64,000 nt of DNA, taken from assembly GCF_002002905.1 (NCBI RefSeq), contig NZ_CP019509.1, forward strand, positions 1,612,001-1,676,000. The letters are read 5' to 3'. The notes beneath the pieces are model-generated. The model was not told the origin of the DNA, ran no database searches, and worked only from the letters and a program-made list of their open reading frames with translations. This stretch comes from Aquaspirillum sp. LM1. Its GTDB lineage: Bacteria; Pseudomonadota; Gammaproteobacteria; Burkholderiales; Aquaspirillaceae. Position numbers and translations under genes: made by a program. Within the stretch, counting starts at the first letter, position 1, and each line of letters begins with the position of its first letter. Below, piece by piece: positions 10,520 to 21,009 of this stretch.

Positions 10520-10864
10520 ATGACCGACACCCAAAAAATCCCTTCCTCCACGCTCTTTGCCCAGCGTTTGCGCGCTTGTCGTTTGCAGTGTGGTCTATCA
10601 CAAATGCGCCTAGGTGTTCTGGCTGGCATTGATGAGCGGTCTGCCAGCCCAAGAATCAACCAATACGAACGAGGCAAGCACTTTCCTGACTTTGGCACCA
10701 TAGTCCGCTTGGCGGCTGTGCTTGGTGTGCCTGCCGCCTATTTTTTTGCCGAAGATGAGCAGCTGGCTGACTGGATTTTATGCTGGGGAAAGCTGAATGC
10801 ATCAGATAAATCATTCTGGCTGGAAAAAGTCAAGGAGGATTTATCCATGGTGTTTCAGGTGTAA
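10520..10864 (+). CDS. XRE-family HTH transcription regulator
   Basis: A 114-residue DNA-binding protein. The helix-turn-helix lies at about 13-60 (LRACRLQCGLSQMRLG, then SPRINQYERGKHFPDF, then LAAVLGVPAAYFF), the usual lambda-repressor-like fold. The C-terminal half has no recognised domain. The ATG at 10520 is preferred over a TTG at 10508. It lies divergent from the Aer-like gene with about 175 bp between them. Lower GC and the lone setting are compatible with acquisition. Targets unknown. Confidence 0.85.
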   Translation: MTDTQKIPSSTLFAQRLRACRLQCGLSQMRLGVLAGIDERSASPRINQYERGKHFPDFGTIVRLAAVLGVPAAYFFAEDEQLADWILCWGKLNASDKSFWLEKVKEDLSMVFQV

Positions 10865-11044
10865 TTTTGCCAGTGAGGGCAGCGTGTGACTGATTATTAA
10901 ACACAATGTATTTTTTGTTTTTAGTTGGCATCCGTGGCCACACATCGTCTTGGCGAATCGCTGTTATATATAAGCTATTTATTTTAAATCAATAGCATGT
11001 CCAGGGCCTCATGAAAATTAGCCTTATGTGCTTAATAAATGCTA

Positions 11045-11144
11045 TAGACATTTTTATTTTAGCGAGAACGGGAGTCCAGGATATTGATTTTCCTGGATTT
11101 TGCGGTTGGCAAATACGATTTTTCTGAATCAGTCAGCGCGTCCC
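11045..11144. repeat. Degenerate family A element
   Basis: The right half matches family A well (AATCAGTCAGCGCGTCC at the end; GGAGTCCAGG and GATTTT in the middle); the left end is eroded. Its outer edge supplies the TTA (TAA on the minus strand) that ends the neighbouring coiled-coil gene. The roughly 180 bp between the XRE gene and this element is AT-rich and shows no gene. Confidence 0.55.
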
Positions 11145-11906
11145 TTACGGTGCTGCCCTGCCGTATTGTTGCCAGGGCAGCGTGGCAAATGCTGTCAATC
11201 CTGCCAGGCTATCGGTGTTGTACTCAATGTCACAGATGGCATTGGCCACCTCCCGGAGGGCGGATAGCATGTCCTGCGAAGCGTTGATGCTGGCATTTAG
11301 CCATCTTGAGATATGGTCCAGCCTGGCTTTGGCTTCAGAAATCATTGTCTGAGTGCTGTCAATATAAATCCTGATGCTTTTGCTGGCATCAAGGATATGA
11401 TTTGCTGCGCGCACCAGTGGTTGACTGACGCCTTGTGAATTTTTCAGGGAAAAAACTTTCTCGTCAATGTCCAGTGCCGTCATTTTTTCGGCAACATTCA
11501 CGATCAAATTATCGACATGTGACAGATCCTGCTGGGCCTGTTGAATACGTTCGCTGAGTATATGATATCGTGACAGCAGCCTCTCAATTTCAGCTATTTG
11601 CTTGCCGGCTTCCTTCAAAAAATCCTCATGCTCGACCAGAGGGACGGCGTAGTACGGTGCTTGCGAGTTGGAGAGCCGGCCCACCAATGCCACCATTATG
11701 TCATAGGCTTTGTGAATCATGCCGGAGACCAGTTTTTCTATTTCTTCATGGCCGGTCAGCGTGAGAAGCTCCTGTTCCATCCGGTGAATCACCGACAGCA
11801 GAATGGCAACATTTTTATGGATATGCTGCAAGGTTTCCCATGTGCTGCGCTGAATCCGCCCAATATTGACAAGTTGTGGGTGAGTATCCGGGCTATTGTC
11901 TTCCAT
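11145..11906 (-). CDS. Hypothetical coiled-coil protein, possible chemotaxis accessory
   Basis: 253 residues from the ATG at 11906, with GGAG upstream. A longer frame reaching 12038 only reads through a repeat element. No signal peptide or membrane segment. Mostly long amphipathic helices (IEKLVSGMIHKAYDIM, IAEIERLLSRYHILSERIQQ, MISEAKARLDHISRWL), so a helical bundle or coiled coil is likely. It follows the large chemoreceptor gene on the same strand, separated by a family A element, which suggests but does not prove a shared role in signalling. Its stop codon comes from the adjacent repeat at 11144, so the native C-terminus may be altered. Confidence 0.6.
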   Translation of the reverse strand: MEDNSPDTHPQLVNIGRIQRSTWETLQHIHKNVAILLSVIHRMEQELLTLTGHEEIEKLVSGMIHKAYDIMVALVGRLSNSQAPYYAVPLVEHEDFLKEAGKQIAEIERLLSRYHILSERIQQAQQDLSHVDNLIVNVAEKMTALDIDEKVFSLKNSQGVSQPLVRAANHILDASKSIRIYIDSTQTMISEAKARLDHISRWLNASINASQDMLSALREVANAICDIEYNTDSLAGLTAFATLPWQQYGRAAP

Positions 11907-11944
11907 ACGGTAAGCTCCACTGAGTGTCGTGCATATACGGCTGA

Positions 11945-12053
11945 GGGCAACGCTGATTGATTCATAAAAGTTGTGTGTGCCAAAAGCAACATCCAGCAAC
12001 ATCATCCCCCTGGATTCCCGCTTTTGCGGGAATGACAATTTTTTCAGTATTCC
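11945..12053. repeat. Family A element, 109 bp, CTGA duplication
   Basis: Flanked by CTGA on both sides (11941-11944 and 12054-12057). Left end GGGCAACGCTGATTGATTC, right end reading TTTTTTCAGTATTCC. The centre holds a dRS3-like palindrome (ATTCCCGCTTTTGCGGGAAT). It lies between the chemoreceptor gene and the coiled-coil gene. Confidence 0.75.
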
Positions 12054-12073
12054 CTGAGCAGGTAAAATATGCC

Positions 12074-14107
12074 CTATTGTCCAAGATGGAAAAACGCCAC
12101 GGCATCATGCAGGCCATCAGATAGTTTTCTGAGGGTGTTGGCCAGCGCGGCAGAAGCCTGGGCGTGCTGTTCATTCTGGCTGGCGTGCTCGCCAATCTGG
12201 GTAATGTGATTGGCCAGGGAGGCGCTGGAATGCGCCTGTTCATGCAAGGTGCTGACCATGCTGGCCACTGCTTCGGTCACGCTGTGTGCCGCCATGCGGA
12301 TATCGGTCATGTGCTGCAGGGCAATATCGGCAACTTTGCTGCCTTCGGCCACATGCTGCACCCCGTCGGCCATGCCGGCCATGGCCTGCTGGCTGCCTTG
12401 CTGAATGTGTTCAATCATGCGCGCCACTTCTTCGGTGGATTGACTGGTGCGTTCCGCCAGCTTGCGCACTTCGTCTGCCACCACGGCAAACCCCCGGCCA
12501 GACTCACCCGCCCTGGCTGCTTCAATGGCAGCATTCAGCGCCAGCAGATTGGTTTGTTCGGCAATGCTCTGGATCACTTCCACAATGGAAACAATCTGGT
12601 GAGCCTGCTGGCCCAGCGAGTCCACCACCTCTGCCGCACGATTGACAGTATCGGCAGTGCTGCTCATGCTGGTTTGTGTGGTTTCAATCACTTGCCGCCC
12701 GGTTTGGGTGGCTTGGTCGGCTTGTTGCGTCAGCTGCTGGGCATCCTGTGCATGTTCCGCCAGGTGCTCAATACTGCTGGACAGCTCTTCCACCGCAGCT
12801 GTCATGCTGGCTGCCGCCTGGCTTTGCTGATGCGCGCCACTGGCCACGGTATCCGACTGGGCGGTCAAGCGCACAGAAGCCTGCTGCAATTGCATGGCCA
12901 TGGCTTGAATTGGCCCAATGCTCTGGCGCATTTGCACCAGCATATGCTGGTTGGCCTGCAGCAGTTGGCCGGTTTCATCTGCAGCGCCGGCGGGGATATC
13001 AATGTCAAGCCGCCCATTGGCCAAGGCCTGGCTGACCGTCACCAGCTGGCGGAGCGGGCGAGTGATCAGGCGGCGAATCAGCACATAAATCAGCACCATG
13101 GCGCACAGCAGCACAGACACCGCCATGCCGGCCAGTTCCCAGCCCAGCATCCTGGCATCTTGCTGTTCTTCTGCAAATGAAGCAGACAGGCACACAGACC
13201 AAGGTACCGTGTTCAGCTGCTGGCAGCGGATAAATCGCTGGCTGACGGTTTGCTCGCCAGGGTTTTTCCAGTCGTAAAACGCGATTCCCCTGGGCTGTTG
13301 CAGCACATGGGTCAGGATGGCCTGGGTTTCGCCACTGGCCAAGTCTTGCAGCTTTTTACCGGTATGGAATGGGTGGGCAATCAGATAGCCTAAATTTTTG
13401 GGATCATTGGCGGCAATAAACAGATAGCCATCCTCACCCGTCCGGAAAGTTTTCAAGGCATGCTGCAAGGGTTCCAGTTGTGCTTTGGCCGGTTTGCCAA
13501 TAAAAAGCGCGCCAATCAACTGGCCGGAAGCATCTTGAATGGGGCGATACCAGGTCATGTAGTCGCGCGCAAACAGGGTGGCAAGGCCGGTGTAGGATTG
13601 ATTGTGATTTAGCTTTTCATAGGCAGGGTGTGTTCTGGCCAGCAAGGTGCCGACTGCGCGCATGCCTTTTTCATCGCGCACACTGGTGGCAATCCGGACC
13701 CAGTCGTTTCCCTGGCTGCTCTCCCGCAGGGCAAAAATAGTGGCTACCGCGCCTGTTTCCTGCACAAAATCGTCAACATAACCTGTATGGCCATTCAGTG
13801 GCACGTGGTTCAGCAGGAGGGTGGGCTCGGTATTCTGCTTGTCCTGACGGCTGAACGTGCCCTGCAGTTTGCGGGCAAATGCCTTGCCCAAGGCTTCGGC
13901 TGAAGCCGATTCCGTCAGCAGATAGGCTTGCGCCATGCCAGTGGCCAGCGTCAGGGTATTCTGGGCGCGAACCTGATTGTGTGCTTGCTGGGTGTCGGTA
14001 ATGTGCCAGATGACAATGCTGGAGCCCAGAAAAAATACCATGGCAAGTGACAGGCAGATTGCCAGATTGAGCTTGGTGGCCAAAGGGATGAAACGGCGGG
14101 TCTGCAT
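12074..14107 (-). CDS. Methyl-accepting chemotaxis protein with periplasmic Cache domain
   Basis: Transmembrane chemoreceptor of 677 residues. Membrane segment 1 at about 12-36 ([20 protein letters not shown]). A large periplasmic region (about 37-315) carries the Cache motifs [38 protein letters not shown] and [15 protein letters not shown]. Membrane segment 2 at about 320-343, then HAMP ([19 protein letters not shown]) and the signalling tip [19 protein letters not shown]. The sensor resembles the Cache_3-Cache_2 group, whose ligands are often small organic acids; the ligand here is unknown. No CheR-tethering pentapeptide at the C-terminus. Confidence 0.92.
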   Translation of the reverse strand: MQTRRFIPLATKLNLAICLSLAMVFFLGSSIVIWHITDTQQAHNQVRAQNTLTLATGMAQAYLLTESASAEALGKAFARKLQGTFSRQDKQNTEPTLLLNHVPLNGHTGYVDDFVQETGAVATIFALRESSQGNDWVRIATSVRDEKGMRAVGTLLARTHPAYEKLNHNQSYTGLATLFARDYMTWYRPIQDASGQLIGALFIGKPAKAQLEPLQHALKTFRTGEDGYLFIAANDPKNLGYLIAHPFHTGKKLQDLASGETQAILTHVLQQPRGIAFYDWKNPGEQTVSQRFIRCQQLNTVPWSVCLSASFAEEQQDARMLGWELAGMAVSVLLCAMVLIYVLIRRLITRPLRQLVTVSQALANGRLDIDIPAGAADETGQLLQANQHMLVQMRQSIGPIQAMAMQLQQASVRLTAQSDTVASGAHQQSQAAASMTAAVEELSSSIEHLAEHAQDAQQLTQQADQATQTGRQVIETTQTSMSSTADTVNRAAEVVDSLGQQAHQIVSIVEVIQSIAEQTNLLALNAAIEAARAGESGRGFAVVADEVRKLAERTSQSTEEVARMIEHIQQGSQQAMAGMADGVQHVAEGSKVADIALQHMTDIRMAAHSVTEAVASMVSTLHEQAHSSASLANHITQIGEHASQNEQHAQASAALANTLRKLSDGLHDAVAFFHLGQ

Positions 14108-14634
14108 GGTGACGGTGCTACTTTACTATTTATAGTTAAATTCTATGATATCACATAATGCAGACCGATAAATCTAAATATTTCTTAGTGTCAAGTGTAT
14201 TTGACAAATAATTATTGATTAACCCATTGGCTTAAGCTGGTTTTTAAAGCTTGTTTGATGACATGCATTTGATAGGTGACCAAAATTAAGGTCGCGCTGA
14301 TTGATTCAGAAAAATCGTATTAGCCAGCAGCAAAACCCAGAAAAATCAACACGCTGGATTCCTGCCTTTGCGGGAATGACGATTTTTTCAGTGCATCCTT
14401 AAACAATGTGCATTTTAGGCCGCCAGCAGCATTGCATGCCGGGCGTGAGGTGAGACATTCTGCCTCTGTGTGCCACCCACACCCACTATTGCCGCCCCTG
14501 CGGGCAAAGGGGGATAATCCAGCGTATGCGTGGTGGCACCGGAAAGGCGCGGCAGCAAAAGCCGCACAAGCCCCCGGACAACAACATGGCAACCTAGCCA
14601 AAGCACCCTTATGAATCAATAGGATAGACCGAAT
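14108..14634. other. Gene-free stretch with a family A element
   Basis: AT-rich for about 180 bp after the chemoreceptor start, then a complete 109-bp family A element at 14290-14398 with TTAA on both sides (14286-14289 and 14399-14402). The remaining 230 bp before trpG holds no supported gene. It is where a trpG promoter must lie, but I see no clear hexamers and no leader peptide rich in Trp codons. Confidence 0.6.
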
Positions 14635-15204
14635 ATGCTGCTGATGATCGACAATTACGACTCCTTCACCTACAACCTGGTGCAGTACTTCGGTGAGCTG
14701 GGCCAGGAGGTGCAGGTGCACCGCAACGACGAAATCAGCCTGGATGACATTGCCCGGCTGGCCCCGCAGTATCTGGTGGTGTCGCCGGGGCCGTGCTCGC
14801 CGCTGGAGGCGGGCATTTCCGTGGCCGCCATCGAGCGCTTTGCCGGGCAGATTCCACTGCTGGGCGTATGCCTGGGCCATCAGAGCATTGGCCAGGCATT
14901 TGGCGGCAAGATTGTCCACGCCAAGCAGCTGATGCATGGCAAAACCTCACCGGTTCATCATCTGGACGTAGGCGTGTTCCGTGGCCTGCCCAACCCGGTC
15001 ACCTGCACCCGTTACCACTCGCTGGTGATTGAACGCGACAGCCTGCCAGACTGCCTGGAAATCACCGCCTGGACCGACGATGGCGAGATCATGGGCGTGC
15101 GGCATAAAACCCTGGCCGTAGAAGGCGTGCAGTTTCACCCGGAATCCATCCTCACCGAACACGGCCACGCCATGCTGCGTAATTTTCTGGCCGACCACGC
15201 CTGA
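14635..15204 (+). CDS. trpG: Anthranilate synthase component II (glutamine amidotransferase)
   Basis: Class I glutamine amidotransferase passing ammonia to TrpE for anthranilate synthesis; such proteins often also serve PabB in folate synthesis. 189 residues. Catalytic Cys79 in [10 protein letters not shown], and His168/Glu170 in VQFHPES. The opening [18 protein letters not shown] is diagnostic. trpD follows after a terminator; trpE is not in the window, so the trp genes are split. Confidence 0.97.
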   Translation: MLLMIDNYDSFTYNLVQYFGELGQEVQVHRNDEISLDDIARLAPQYLVVSPGPCSPLEAGISVAAIERFAGQIPLLGVCLGHQSIGQAFGGKIVHAKQLMHGKTSPVHHLDVGVFRGLPNPVTCTRYHSLVIERDSLPDCLEITAWTDDGEIMGVRHKTLAVEGVQFHPESILTEHGHAMLRNFLADHA

Positions 15205-15218
15205 GCCCCCCTTACTGT

Positions 15219-15242
15219 ACCGCCCCGCCGGGGCGGTTTTTT
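15219..15242 (+). terminator. Intrinsic terminator between trpG and trpD
   Basis: Stem ACCGCCCC (15219-15226) and GGGGCGGT (15230-15237) with a 3-nt loop, followed by six T. A strong Rho-independent signal inside what looks like a two-gene operon; it should reduce read-through into trpD. Confidence 0.85.
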
Positions 15243-15267
15243 CATGCCCTGATTGCGAGCCTGCCCG

Positions 15268-16296
15268 ATGATTTCTGCCCAAGCTGCCCTGAACCGCCTG
15301 ATTGACGGCAACGAACTGTTTTACGACGAAATGCTGGACATCATGCGCCAGATCATGTCTGGCCAGCTGACACCGGCGCAGATTGCCGCCATTCTGATTG
15401 GCCTGCGGGTAAAAGTGGAAAGCGTGTCGGAAATCGCCGCCGCCGCCACGGTGATGCGCGAATTTGCCACGCCGGTGCCGGTGGCCCGGCGCGAGTATCT
15501 GGTGGATACCTGCGGCACTGGCGGTGATGGCGCGCATACCTTTAATATTTCCACCACGTCGGCCTTTGTTGCCGCCGCCGCCGGCGCGCGGGTGGCCAAG
15601 CATGGCGGTCGCTCGGTGTCGTCCAGCTCGGGCAGTGCCGACGTGCTGGAAACCCTGGGCGTCAAGCTCAACCTCAGCGCCGAAGCCGTTGGCCAGTGCA
15701 TCGACGACATTGGCCTGGGTTTCATGTTTGCCCCCAACCACCACAGCGCGATGAAACACGTGGCCCCGGTGCGTCGCGAACTCGGCGTGCGCACCCTGTT
15801 CAATATCCTGGGCCCGCTGACCAATCCGGCTGGCGCGGATAATCAAGTAATGGGCGTGTTCCATCCCGACTTGGTGGGGATTCAGGCGCGGGTGCTGCAC
15901 CAGCTGGGCAGTCGCCATGTGATGGTGGTACACGGCGAGGACGGTCTGGATGAAATCACCCTCACCGGCAACACCCGGATTGCCGAACTCAAGCACGGCA
16001 GCATCCAGGAATACACCCTCGATCCACGCGACTTTGGCCTGCTGTACTGCCAGACCAGCGACCTGAAAGCCGGCAGTGCGGCAGAATCTGCCGCCCGCGT
16101 GCAGGCAGTGCTGGCCGGCGAGCCGGGCGCATGCCGCGATATCGTGCTGCTGAATGCTGGCGCGGCCATTTATGTGGCCGGGGTGAGCGACACGCTGGCC
16201 AGCGGCATCGACGCCGCCCGCCACGCCATCGACAGCGGTGCGGCACAGCGCACGCTGGCGGCGCTGGTGGCACGCACCCAGGCGCTGGCGCAATAA
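15268..16296 (+). CDS. trpD: Anthranilate phosphoribosyltransferase
   Basis: Joins anthranilate to PRPP, the second step of tryptophan synthesis. 342 residues. The start is the ATG at 15268 ([13 protein letters not shown]), matching the family; an upstream TTG is less likely. Key motifs: [18 protein letters not shown] (PRPP/Mg binding), [19 protein letters not shown], and GPLTNPAG. Only 63 bp from trpG but behind a terminator. Confidence 0.97.
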   Translation: MISAQAALNRLIDGNELFYDEMLDIMRQIMSGQLTPAQIAAILIGLRVKVESVSEIAAAATVMREFATPVPVARREYLVDTCGTGGDGAHTFNISTTSAFVAAAAGARVAKHGGRSVSSSSGSADVLETLGVKLNLSAEAVGQCIDDIGLGFMFAPNHHSAMKHVAPVRRELGVRTLFNILGPLTNPAGADNQVMGVFHPDLVGIQARVLHQLGSRHVMVVHGEDGLDEITLTGNTRIAELKHGSIQEYTLDPRDFGLLYCQTSDLKAGSAAESAARVQAVLAGEPGACRDIVLLNAGAAIYVAGVSDTLASGIDAARHAIDSGAAQRTLAALVARTQALAQ

Positions 16297-16387
16297 GCAC
16301 CGCTACGAATGAATGATTCAGCATGCCCGGCGCGGAACCCTGCGCCGCCAGCCGGGTCAGTCCGGCTTTACCGGGAGAAAGCCTGAG

Positions 16388-17050
16388 ATGGAATACCGAA
16401 TCAAAATCTGGGATACGCCCACCCGGCTGTTTCATTGGTCGCTGGTCGGCCTGTTTGCCGCCATGTGGTACACCGGCGAAGGCGGCGGCGATCTACTGCG
16501 GTTTCATTTGCTGGCCGGATACGGCGTGGCCGGGCTGCTGGTGTTTCGCCTGCTCTGGGGCATTGCCGGCAGTGACACCGCCCAGTTTGCCCGCTTTGTG
16601 CGCGGCCCCAGCACCATCATCGCCTACCTGCGCGGCAGCCTGCCCGAACACCGCATCCCCGGCCATAACCCGATGGGCGCACTGATGGTGCTGGCGCTGC
16701 TGGGCCTGCTGATGTTTCAGGTGGTCAGCGGCCTGCTGGCCACTGATGTCGATTCGTTTTTGTGGGATGGCCCGCTGGCCCGGCGCATCGACAGTGACTT
16801 GTCCGAGCAGATCACCAGCTGGCACAAAACCTCGTTCAACCTGCTGCTGCTGGCCGTTGGCCTGCATGTGCTGGCCATTGTGTTTTACCGGCTGGTCAAG
16901 CGGCGCAATCTGGTGTCGGCCATGCTGACCGGCCAGCAAAGCTACGGTGCCCAGCCGCCGGCGCTGCGCTTCTCGCCGGCCTGGCTGGCGCTGCTGTGCG
17001 CCGCGCTGGCGGCGCTGGCGGTCACTGCCGTGGTGCAGGGCTGGGTATAA
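16388..17050 (+). CDS. Cytochrome b561 family protein (Ni/Fe-hydrogenase-type cytochrome b)
   Basis: Integral membrane di-haem cytochrome b of 220 residues. Starts at the ATG at 16388 behind GGAGAAA; MEYRIKIWDTPTRLFHWSL is the typical family opening, with a haem-ligand His in LFHW. Further candidate haem ligands are in FHLLAGYG, SWHKTSFN and LHVLAI. Four to five membrane segments (LVGLFAAMWY, GVAGLLVFRLLWGI, GALMVLALLGLLMFQV, LLLLAVGLHVLAIVFY, LALLCAALAALAVTAVV). It probably passes electrons between a periplasmic cytochrome c and quinones. The partner is not visible here. Confidence 0.88.
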   Translation: MEYRIKIWDTPTRLFHWSLVGLFAAMWYTGEGGGDLLRFHLLAGYGVAGLLVFRLLWGIAGSDTAQFARFVRGPSTIIAYLRGSLPEHRIPGHNPMGALMVLALLGLLMFQVVSGLLATDVDSFLWDGPLARRIDSDLSEQITSWHKTSFNLLLLAVGLHVLAIVFYRLVKRRNLVSAMLTGQQSYGAQPPALRFSPAWLALLCAALAALAVTAVVQGWV

Positions 17051-17206
17051 AACCCGCCGTCACGGCCCTCTGCCTGGATGGGTTGGGGGCTGTTTTATGC
17101 CCGCCAGGCGGGTAAATCCGCCCAAATCCCGCCCGCCTGCCTTGCCCTGTCCGCCAAGCCGCCGCACAATATGCGTTTTGCCGCGTCTGCTACAGGATTC
17201 CCGACT

Positions 17207-19063
17207 ATGCCCGCTTACCGTTCCCGTACCTCCACCCATGGCCGCAACATGGCCGGCGCGCGCGCGCTGTGGCGCGCCACCGGTATGGAAGATGCCGATT
17301 TTGGCAAGCCCATCATCGCCATTGCCAACAGCTTTACCCAGTTTGTGCCCGGCCATGTCCACCTGCACAACCTGGGCCAGCTGGTGGCGCGGGAAATCGA
17401 AAAAGCCGGCGGCATCGCCAAAGAATTCAACACCATCGCCATCGACGACGGCATTGCCATGGGCCACGGCGGCATGCTGTATTCGCTGCCCAGCCGCGAC
17501 TTGATTGCCGACAGCGTGGAATACATGGTCAATGGCCACTGCGCCGACGCGCTGGTGTGCATCTCCAACTGCGACAAAATTACCCCCGGCATGCTGATGG
17601 CCGCGCTGCGGCTGAACATTCCGGTGATTTTTGTGTCTGGCGGCCCGATGGAAGCCGGCAAGGTGCAGTGGGGCGACGGCGTGCGCAAGCTCGACCTGGT
17701 GGACGCCATGGTGGAAGCCGCCAACGACAAGGTCAGCGATGAAGAAGTGGCCGCCGTCGAACGCTCGGCCTGCCCGACTTGCGGCTCCTGTTCCGGCATG
17801 TTTACCGCCAACTCGATGAACTGCCTGACCGAAGCGCTGGGCCTGTCGCTGCCGGGCAATGGCTCGCTGGTGGCCACCCACGCCGACCGCAAGGCGCTGT
17901 TTTTGCAAGCGGGCCGTACCATCGTCGAACTGGCCAAGCGCTACTACGAACAGGACGACGCCAGCGTGCTGCCGCGCAGCATCGCCACCTTTGAAGCCTT
18001 TGAAAACGCCATGAGCCTGGACGTGGCCATGGGCGGCTCGACCAACACCGTGCTGCACCTGCTGGCCGCCGCGCGCGAAGCCGGCGTGGACTTCACCATG
18101 CAGGACATCGACCGGATTTCGCGCCGTGTGCCGTGCCTGTCCAAGGTGGCCCCGGCCACGCAGAAATACCATATGGAAGACGTACACCGCGCCGGCGGGG
18201 TGATTGGCATTCTGGGCGAACTCGACCGCGCCGGGCTGATCCACCGCCATATTCCCACCGTACACGCGCCCACCCTGGGCGAAGGGCTGGACCGCTGGGA
18301 CATTCAGCGCCCGACCTGCGACGACGCGGCCAAAATCCTCTACCGCGCCGCGCCTGGCGGCGTGCGCACCACCATTGCCTTCAGCCAGGACATGCGCTAC
18401 CCCGAACTGGACGCCGACCGCGCCGAAGGCTGCATCCGCAGTCAGGCCAACGCCTACTCGCAGGATGGCGGCCTGGCCGTGCTGTACGGCAATATTGCCG
18501 AGCGTGGCTGCATCGTCAAGACTGCCGGGGTGGATGAATCCATCCTCACCTTTACTGGCCGGGTACGGATTTTTGAAAGCCAGGACAGCGCGGTGGCAGC
18601 GATTCTGGCCGACCAGATTGTGGCCGGCGATGTGGTGCTGATCCGCTACGAAGGCCCGAAGGGCGGCCCCGGCATGCAGGAAATGCTCTACCCCACCAGC
18701 TATCTGAAGTCCAAGGGCCTGGGCAAGGCTTGCGCGCTGCTGACCGATGGCCGCTTCTCCGGCGGCACCTCTGGCCTGTCCATCGGCCACGCCAGCCCGG
18801 AAGCCGCCGAAGGCGGGCTGATTGGCCTGGCAGAAGAAGGCGATACGCTGGAAATCAATATCCCGGCGCGCACCATTCACCTGGCGGTCAGCGACGAGGT
18901 GCTGGCCGAACGCCGTGCGGCCATGCTGGCGCGGGGGGCCGACGCCTGGAAGCCGGTCAACCGTGACCGTCTGGTCAGCCCGGCGCTGCGCGCCTACGCG
19001 GCCATGACCACCAGTGCCGATACCGGCGCGGTGCGGGATGTCAGCCAGATTGAACGCCGTTAA
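17207..19063 (+). CDS. ilvD: Dihydroxy-acid dehydratase
   Basis: Fe-S enzyme of branched-chain amino-acid and pantothenate synthesis, converting dihydroxy-acids to 2-oxo-acids. 618 residues, the long [4Fe-4S] type. Cluster and metal residues: Cys122 in SNCDKITPG, Cys189/192/195 in [11 protein letters not shown], Asp81 in [10 protein letters not shown]. The start at 17207 ([14 protein letters not shown]) matches the family and has AGGA before it. Its TAA stop lies within the TTAA target site of a family A element that begins directly after it. Confidence 0.98.
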   Translation: MPAYRSRTSTHGRNMAGARALWRATGMEDADFGKPIIAIANSFTQFVPGHVHLHNLGQLVAREIEKAGGIAKEFNTIAIDDGIAMGHGGMLYSLPSRDLIADSVEYMVNGHCADALVCISNCDKITPGMLMAALRLNIPVIFVSGGPMEAGKVQWGDGVRKLDLVDAMVEAANDKVSDEEVAAVERSACPTCGSCSGMFTANSMNCLTEALGLSLPGNGSLVATHADRKALFLQAGRTIVELAKRYYEQDDASVLPRSIATFEAFENAMSLDVAMGGSTNTVLHLLAAAREAGVDFTMQDIDRISRRVPCLSKVAPATQKYHMEDVHRAGGVIGILGELDRAGLIHRHIPTVHAPTLGEGLDRWDIQRPTCDDAAKILYRAAPGGVRTTIAFSQDMRYPELDADRAEGCIRSQANAYSQDGGLAVLYGNIAERGCIVKTAGVDESILTFTGRVRIFESQDSAVAAILADQIVAGDVVLIRYEGPKGGPGMQEMLYPTSYLKSKGLGKACALLTDGRFSGGTSGLSIGHASPEAAEGGLIGLAEEGDTLEINIPARTIHLAVSDEVLAERRAAMLARGADAWKPVNRDRLVSPALRAYAAMTTSADTGAVRDVSQIERR

Positions 19064-19206
19064 GCACACGCTGACCACATCGTCATCCTCGCGAGAGCGG
19101 GGATGACGAACGGTGTTGGGGAGAGGCTGGGAAAATCGTCATGCCCGTGAAAATTTGAATCCAGGGTATTGGTTTAAACGATTTTTCTGAATCAATCAGT
19201 GCCTCC
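19064..19206. repeat. Family A-like element at the ilvD stop codon
   Basis: Left end GCACACGCTGA directly follows TTAA (19060-19063), which includes the ilvD stop. The right end reads AATCAATCAGTGCCTCC, then TTAG. About 143 bp, longer than the usual 109, with an internal duplication-like section (two ATCGTCAT stretches). Confidence 0.6.
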
Positions 19207-19247
19207 TTAGCGCCGCTCACAACACTCAGCGCAGCGATTCTGGCGAG

Positions 19248-19409
19248 TAGCCAGTCACCATGATCTGAATCGAATGACTGGCAATTCGACCGCTTTCGGC
19301 ATGAGCTTCACCTCCGGCGTCGTTCCCGCCTGCGCGGGAATGACGCGGTGTAGTGCGGCGAGTGGTTCGTCGTGGAACATGAACGCTTGTGTTTCAGCGT
19401 GACTGGCGA
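19248..19409. repeat. Short family B element
   Basis: Ends TAGCCAGTCACC (19248) and GTGACTGGCGA (to 19409), followed by CTAG. About 162 bp, shorter than the 268-bp copy at 34735. It contains one dRS3-like palindrome (GTTCCCGCCTGCGCGGGAAT). The roughly 170 bp from here to the next gene shows nothing else. Confidence 0.6.
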
Positions 19410-19579
19410 CTAGTCGTGCCACCACGTCAGGAGGGTTTTGTGAGCGGTGCTTAACCGTTTCTCCTGTCTGCCCTGGCATGGCCGCCCAAATGGGCGGCTG
19501 CGCCTTCCGGCCTTTGGGCCTATTGCTGTCTTTCGCCCTCCTGCGTGGGCGGTTTCCGTTTTTGACGTTGGAATTTGCC

Positions 19580-20242
19580 ATGCAAGAATTTGATCTGGCC
19601 GCGCTGTTCATGCTCGGTTTTCTGGCGGGCGGCCACTGCCTGGGCATGTGCGGCGGTATTGTTGCCGCCTTGTCCCTGCAGCAGCGCCAGGCCACCCGCC
19701 ACTGGCCGCTGATGCTGGCCTATAACAGCGGACGGCTGGCCAGCTACAGCCTGGTGGGGGCGCTGGTGGGTGGCATTGGCGGGCTGGGCATTGCCGCGCT
19801 GAATATCGAAGCCTTGCAGTATTTGCTGTATGCGCTGGCCAATCTGCTGCTGATCGCCATGGGCTTGTACCTGATGGGGGTGTCGGCATTCATCACCCAG
19901 CTGGAGCGGCTGGGCAAGCCGCTGTGGCGCTATCTGCAGCCGGCCATGCAGCGCTTGCTGCCGGTGCGCACCCTGCGCCAGGCGGTGCTGGTGGGCGCGC
20001 TGTGGGGCTGGCTGCCGTGCGGGATGGTGTACACCGCCAGCCTGAGCGCGCTGGCCAGCGGCAGCGTCAGCAAGGGCGCGCTGACCATGCTGGCGTTTGG
20101 CCTGGGCACCTTGCCCAATCTGCTGGCCATGGGCGCGTTTGCCGATGCCTTGCGCACGCTGGCGCGTCAGCCGCTGGTGCGCTGGACGTCGGGTGGGCTG
20201 ATTTGTGCGCTGGGGCTGTGGCGGCTGGTGCAGGTGCTGTAG
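19580..20242 (+). CDS. DsbD_2/TauE-SafE-like membrane protein
   Basis: Polytopic membrane protein of 220 residues from the ATG at 19580 (GGAA upstream). The opening LGFLAGGHCLGMCGGIVAAL, with two Cys in GHCLGMCGG, and the later LWGWLPCGMVYTASLSALASG with Cys-Gly are hallmarks of the DsbD_2/CcdA-related family often annotated as sulfite exporter or UreH-domain protein. Six helices. In Neisseriales this protein often lies by cytochrome cbb3 assembly genes and is thought to act in copper or haem-oxidase maturation; that setting is absent here, so the substrate is open. Confidence 0.85.
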   Translation: MQEFDLAALFMLGFLAGGHCLGMCGGIVAALSLQQRQATRHWPLMLAYNSGRLASYSLVGALVGGIGGLGIAALNIEALQYLLYALANLLLIAMGLYLMGVSAFITQLERLGKPLWRYLQPAMQRLLPVRTLRQAVLVGALWGWLPCGMVYTASLSALASGSVSKGALTMLAFGLGTLPNLLAMGAFADALRTLARQPLVRWTSGGLICALGLWRLVQVL

Positions 20243-20279
20243 GCGCGCCCAGCCCATTGGTCTGGTCTGCGCGGGGGGG

Positions 20280-20879
20280 TCAGGGCAGCTCGCGCCGTTC
20301 AAACAGCGCTTGCGCCAGAGTGCCGGGGTCGCTGTGCTCCAGCTCGCCGCCCACCGGCAGGCCGCGTGCCATCCGGCTAAGCTGCAGGCCGTGGCCCTTG
20401 AGCAGCGCACCCAGTGCATGCGCGGTGGTTTCGCCTTCCGGGGTAAAGTTGGTGGCCAGAATCACTTCCTGCACCTGGCCATCCAGCGCCCGGTGTGCCA
20501 GTTTTTCCAGCGGCAGATCGCGCGGGCCAATGCCGTCCAGCGGCGATAAACGCCCCATCAGCACAAAATACAAGCCATCGTAACTTTGCGTCTGTTCCAG
20601 CGTCAGCATGTCGGCGGGCATTTCCACCACACACAGCTGATCCTGGCGACGGGCGCTGTCGGCGCAAATGGCGCACAGCGGGGTTTCACTGAAAGTATTG
20701 CAGCGCTGGCAGTGGCCAATATGGCTGAGCGCGTGCTCCAGCGCCCTGGCCAGTTTTTCGGCACCGGGCTTGTCGCGCTGCAGCAGGTGATAAGCCATGC
20801 GCTGGGCCGATTTTGGCCCCACGCCGGGCAGCACGCGCAGGGCGGCAATCAGGTGGTCAAGGCTGGGAGGGTTTTTCAT
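20280..20879 (-). CDS. recR: Recombination mediator RecR
   Basis: Works with RecO/RecF to load RecA on gapped DNA. 199 residues. Helix-hairpin-helix near 10-30 ([20 protein letters not shown]), a zinc finger with Cys57, Cys60, Cys69 and Cys72 ([16 protein letters not shown]), and a Toprim domain ([15 protein letters not shown], then [17 protein letters not shown]). Last gene of the dnaX-ybaB-recR cluster, 130 bp after ybaB, an order widely conserved in proteobacteria. Confidence 0.98.
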   Translation of the reverse strand: MKNPPSLDHLIAALRVLPGVGPKSAQRMAYHLLQRDKPGAEKLARALEHALSHIGHCQRCNTFSETPLCAICADSARRQDQLCVVEMPADMLTLEQTQSYDGLYFVLMGRLSPLDGIGPRDLPLEKLAHRALDGQVQEVILATNFTPEGETTAHALGALLKGHGLQLSRMARGLPVGGELEHSDPGTLAQALFERRELP

Positions 20880-21009
20880 CGGGTGTCCGGCGGGCAGGGC
20901 AAAGGCAGGCTGCGGCCACGCAGTGAGCGGGCCGGCGGGGCAATGGCCGGGCTGACAGCCACGGCGGCACAGGGCATTGCGCCAGGCAAGGCCCTGTGCG
21001 GGGTCTGGC

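Noticed and set aside
14403..14634. trp leader peptide and attenuator
   Set aside because: No short frame with tandem Trp codons and no antiterminator pairing could be found.
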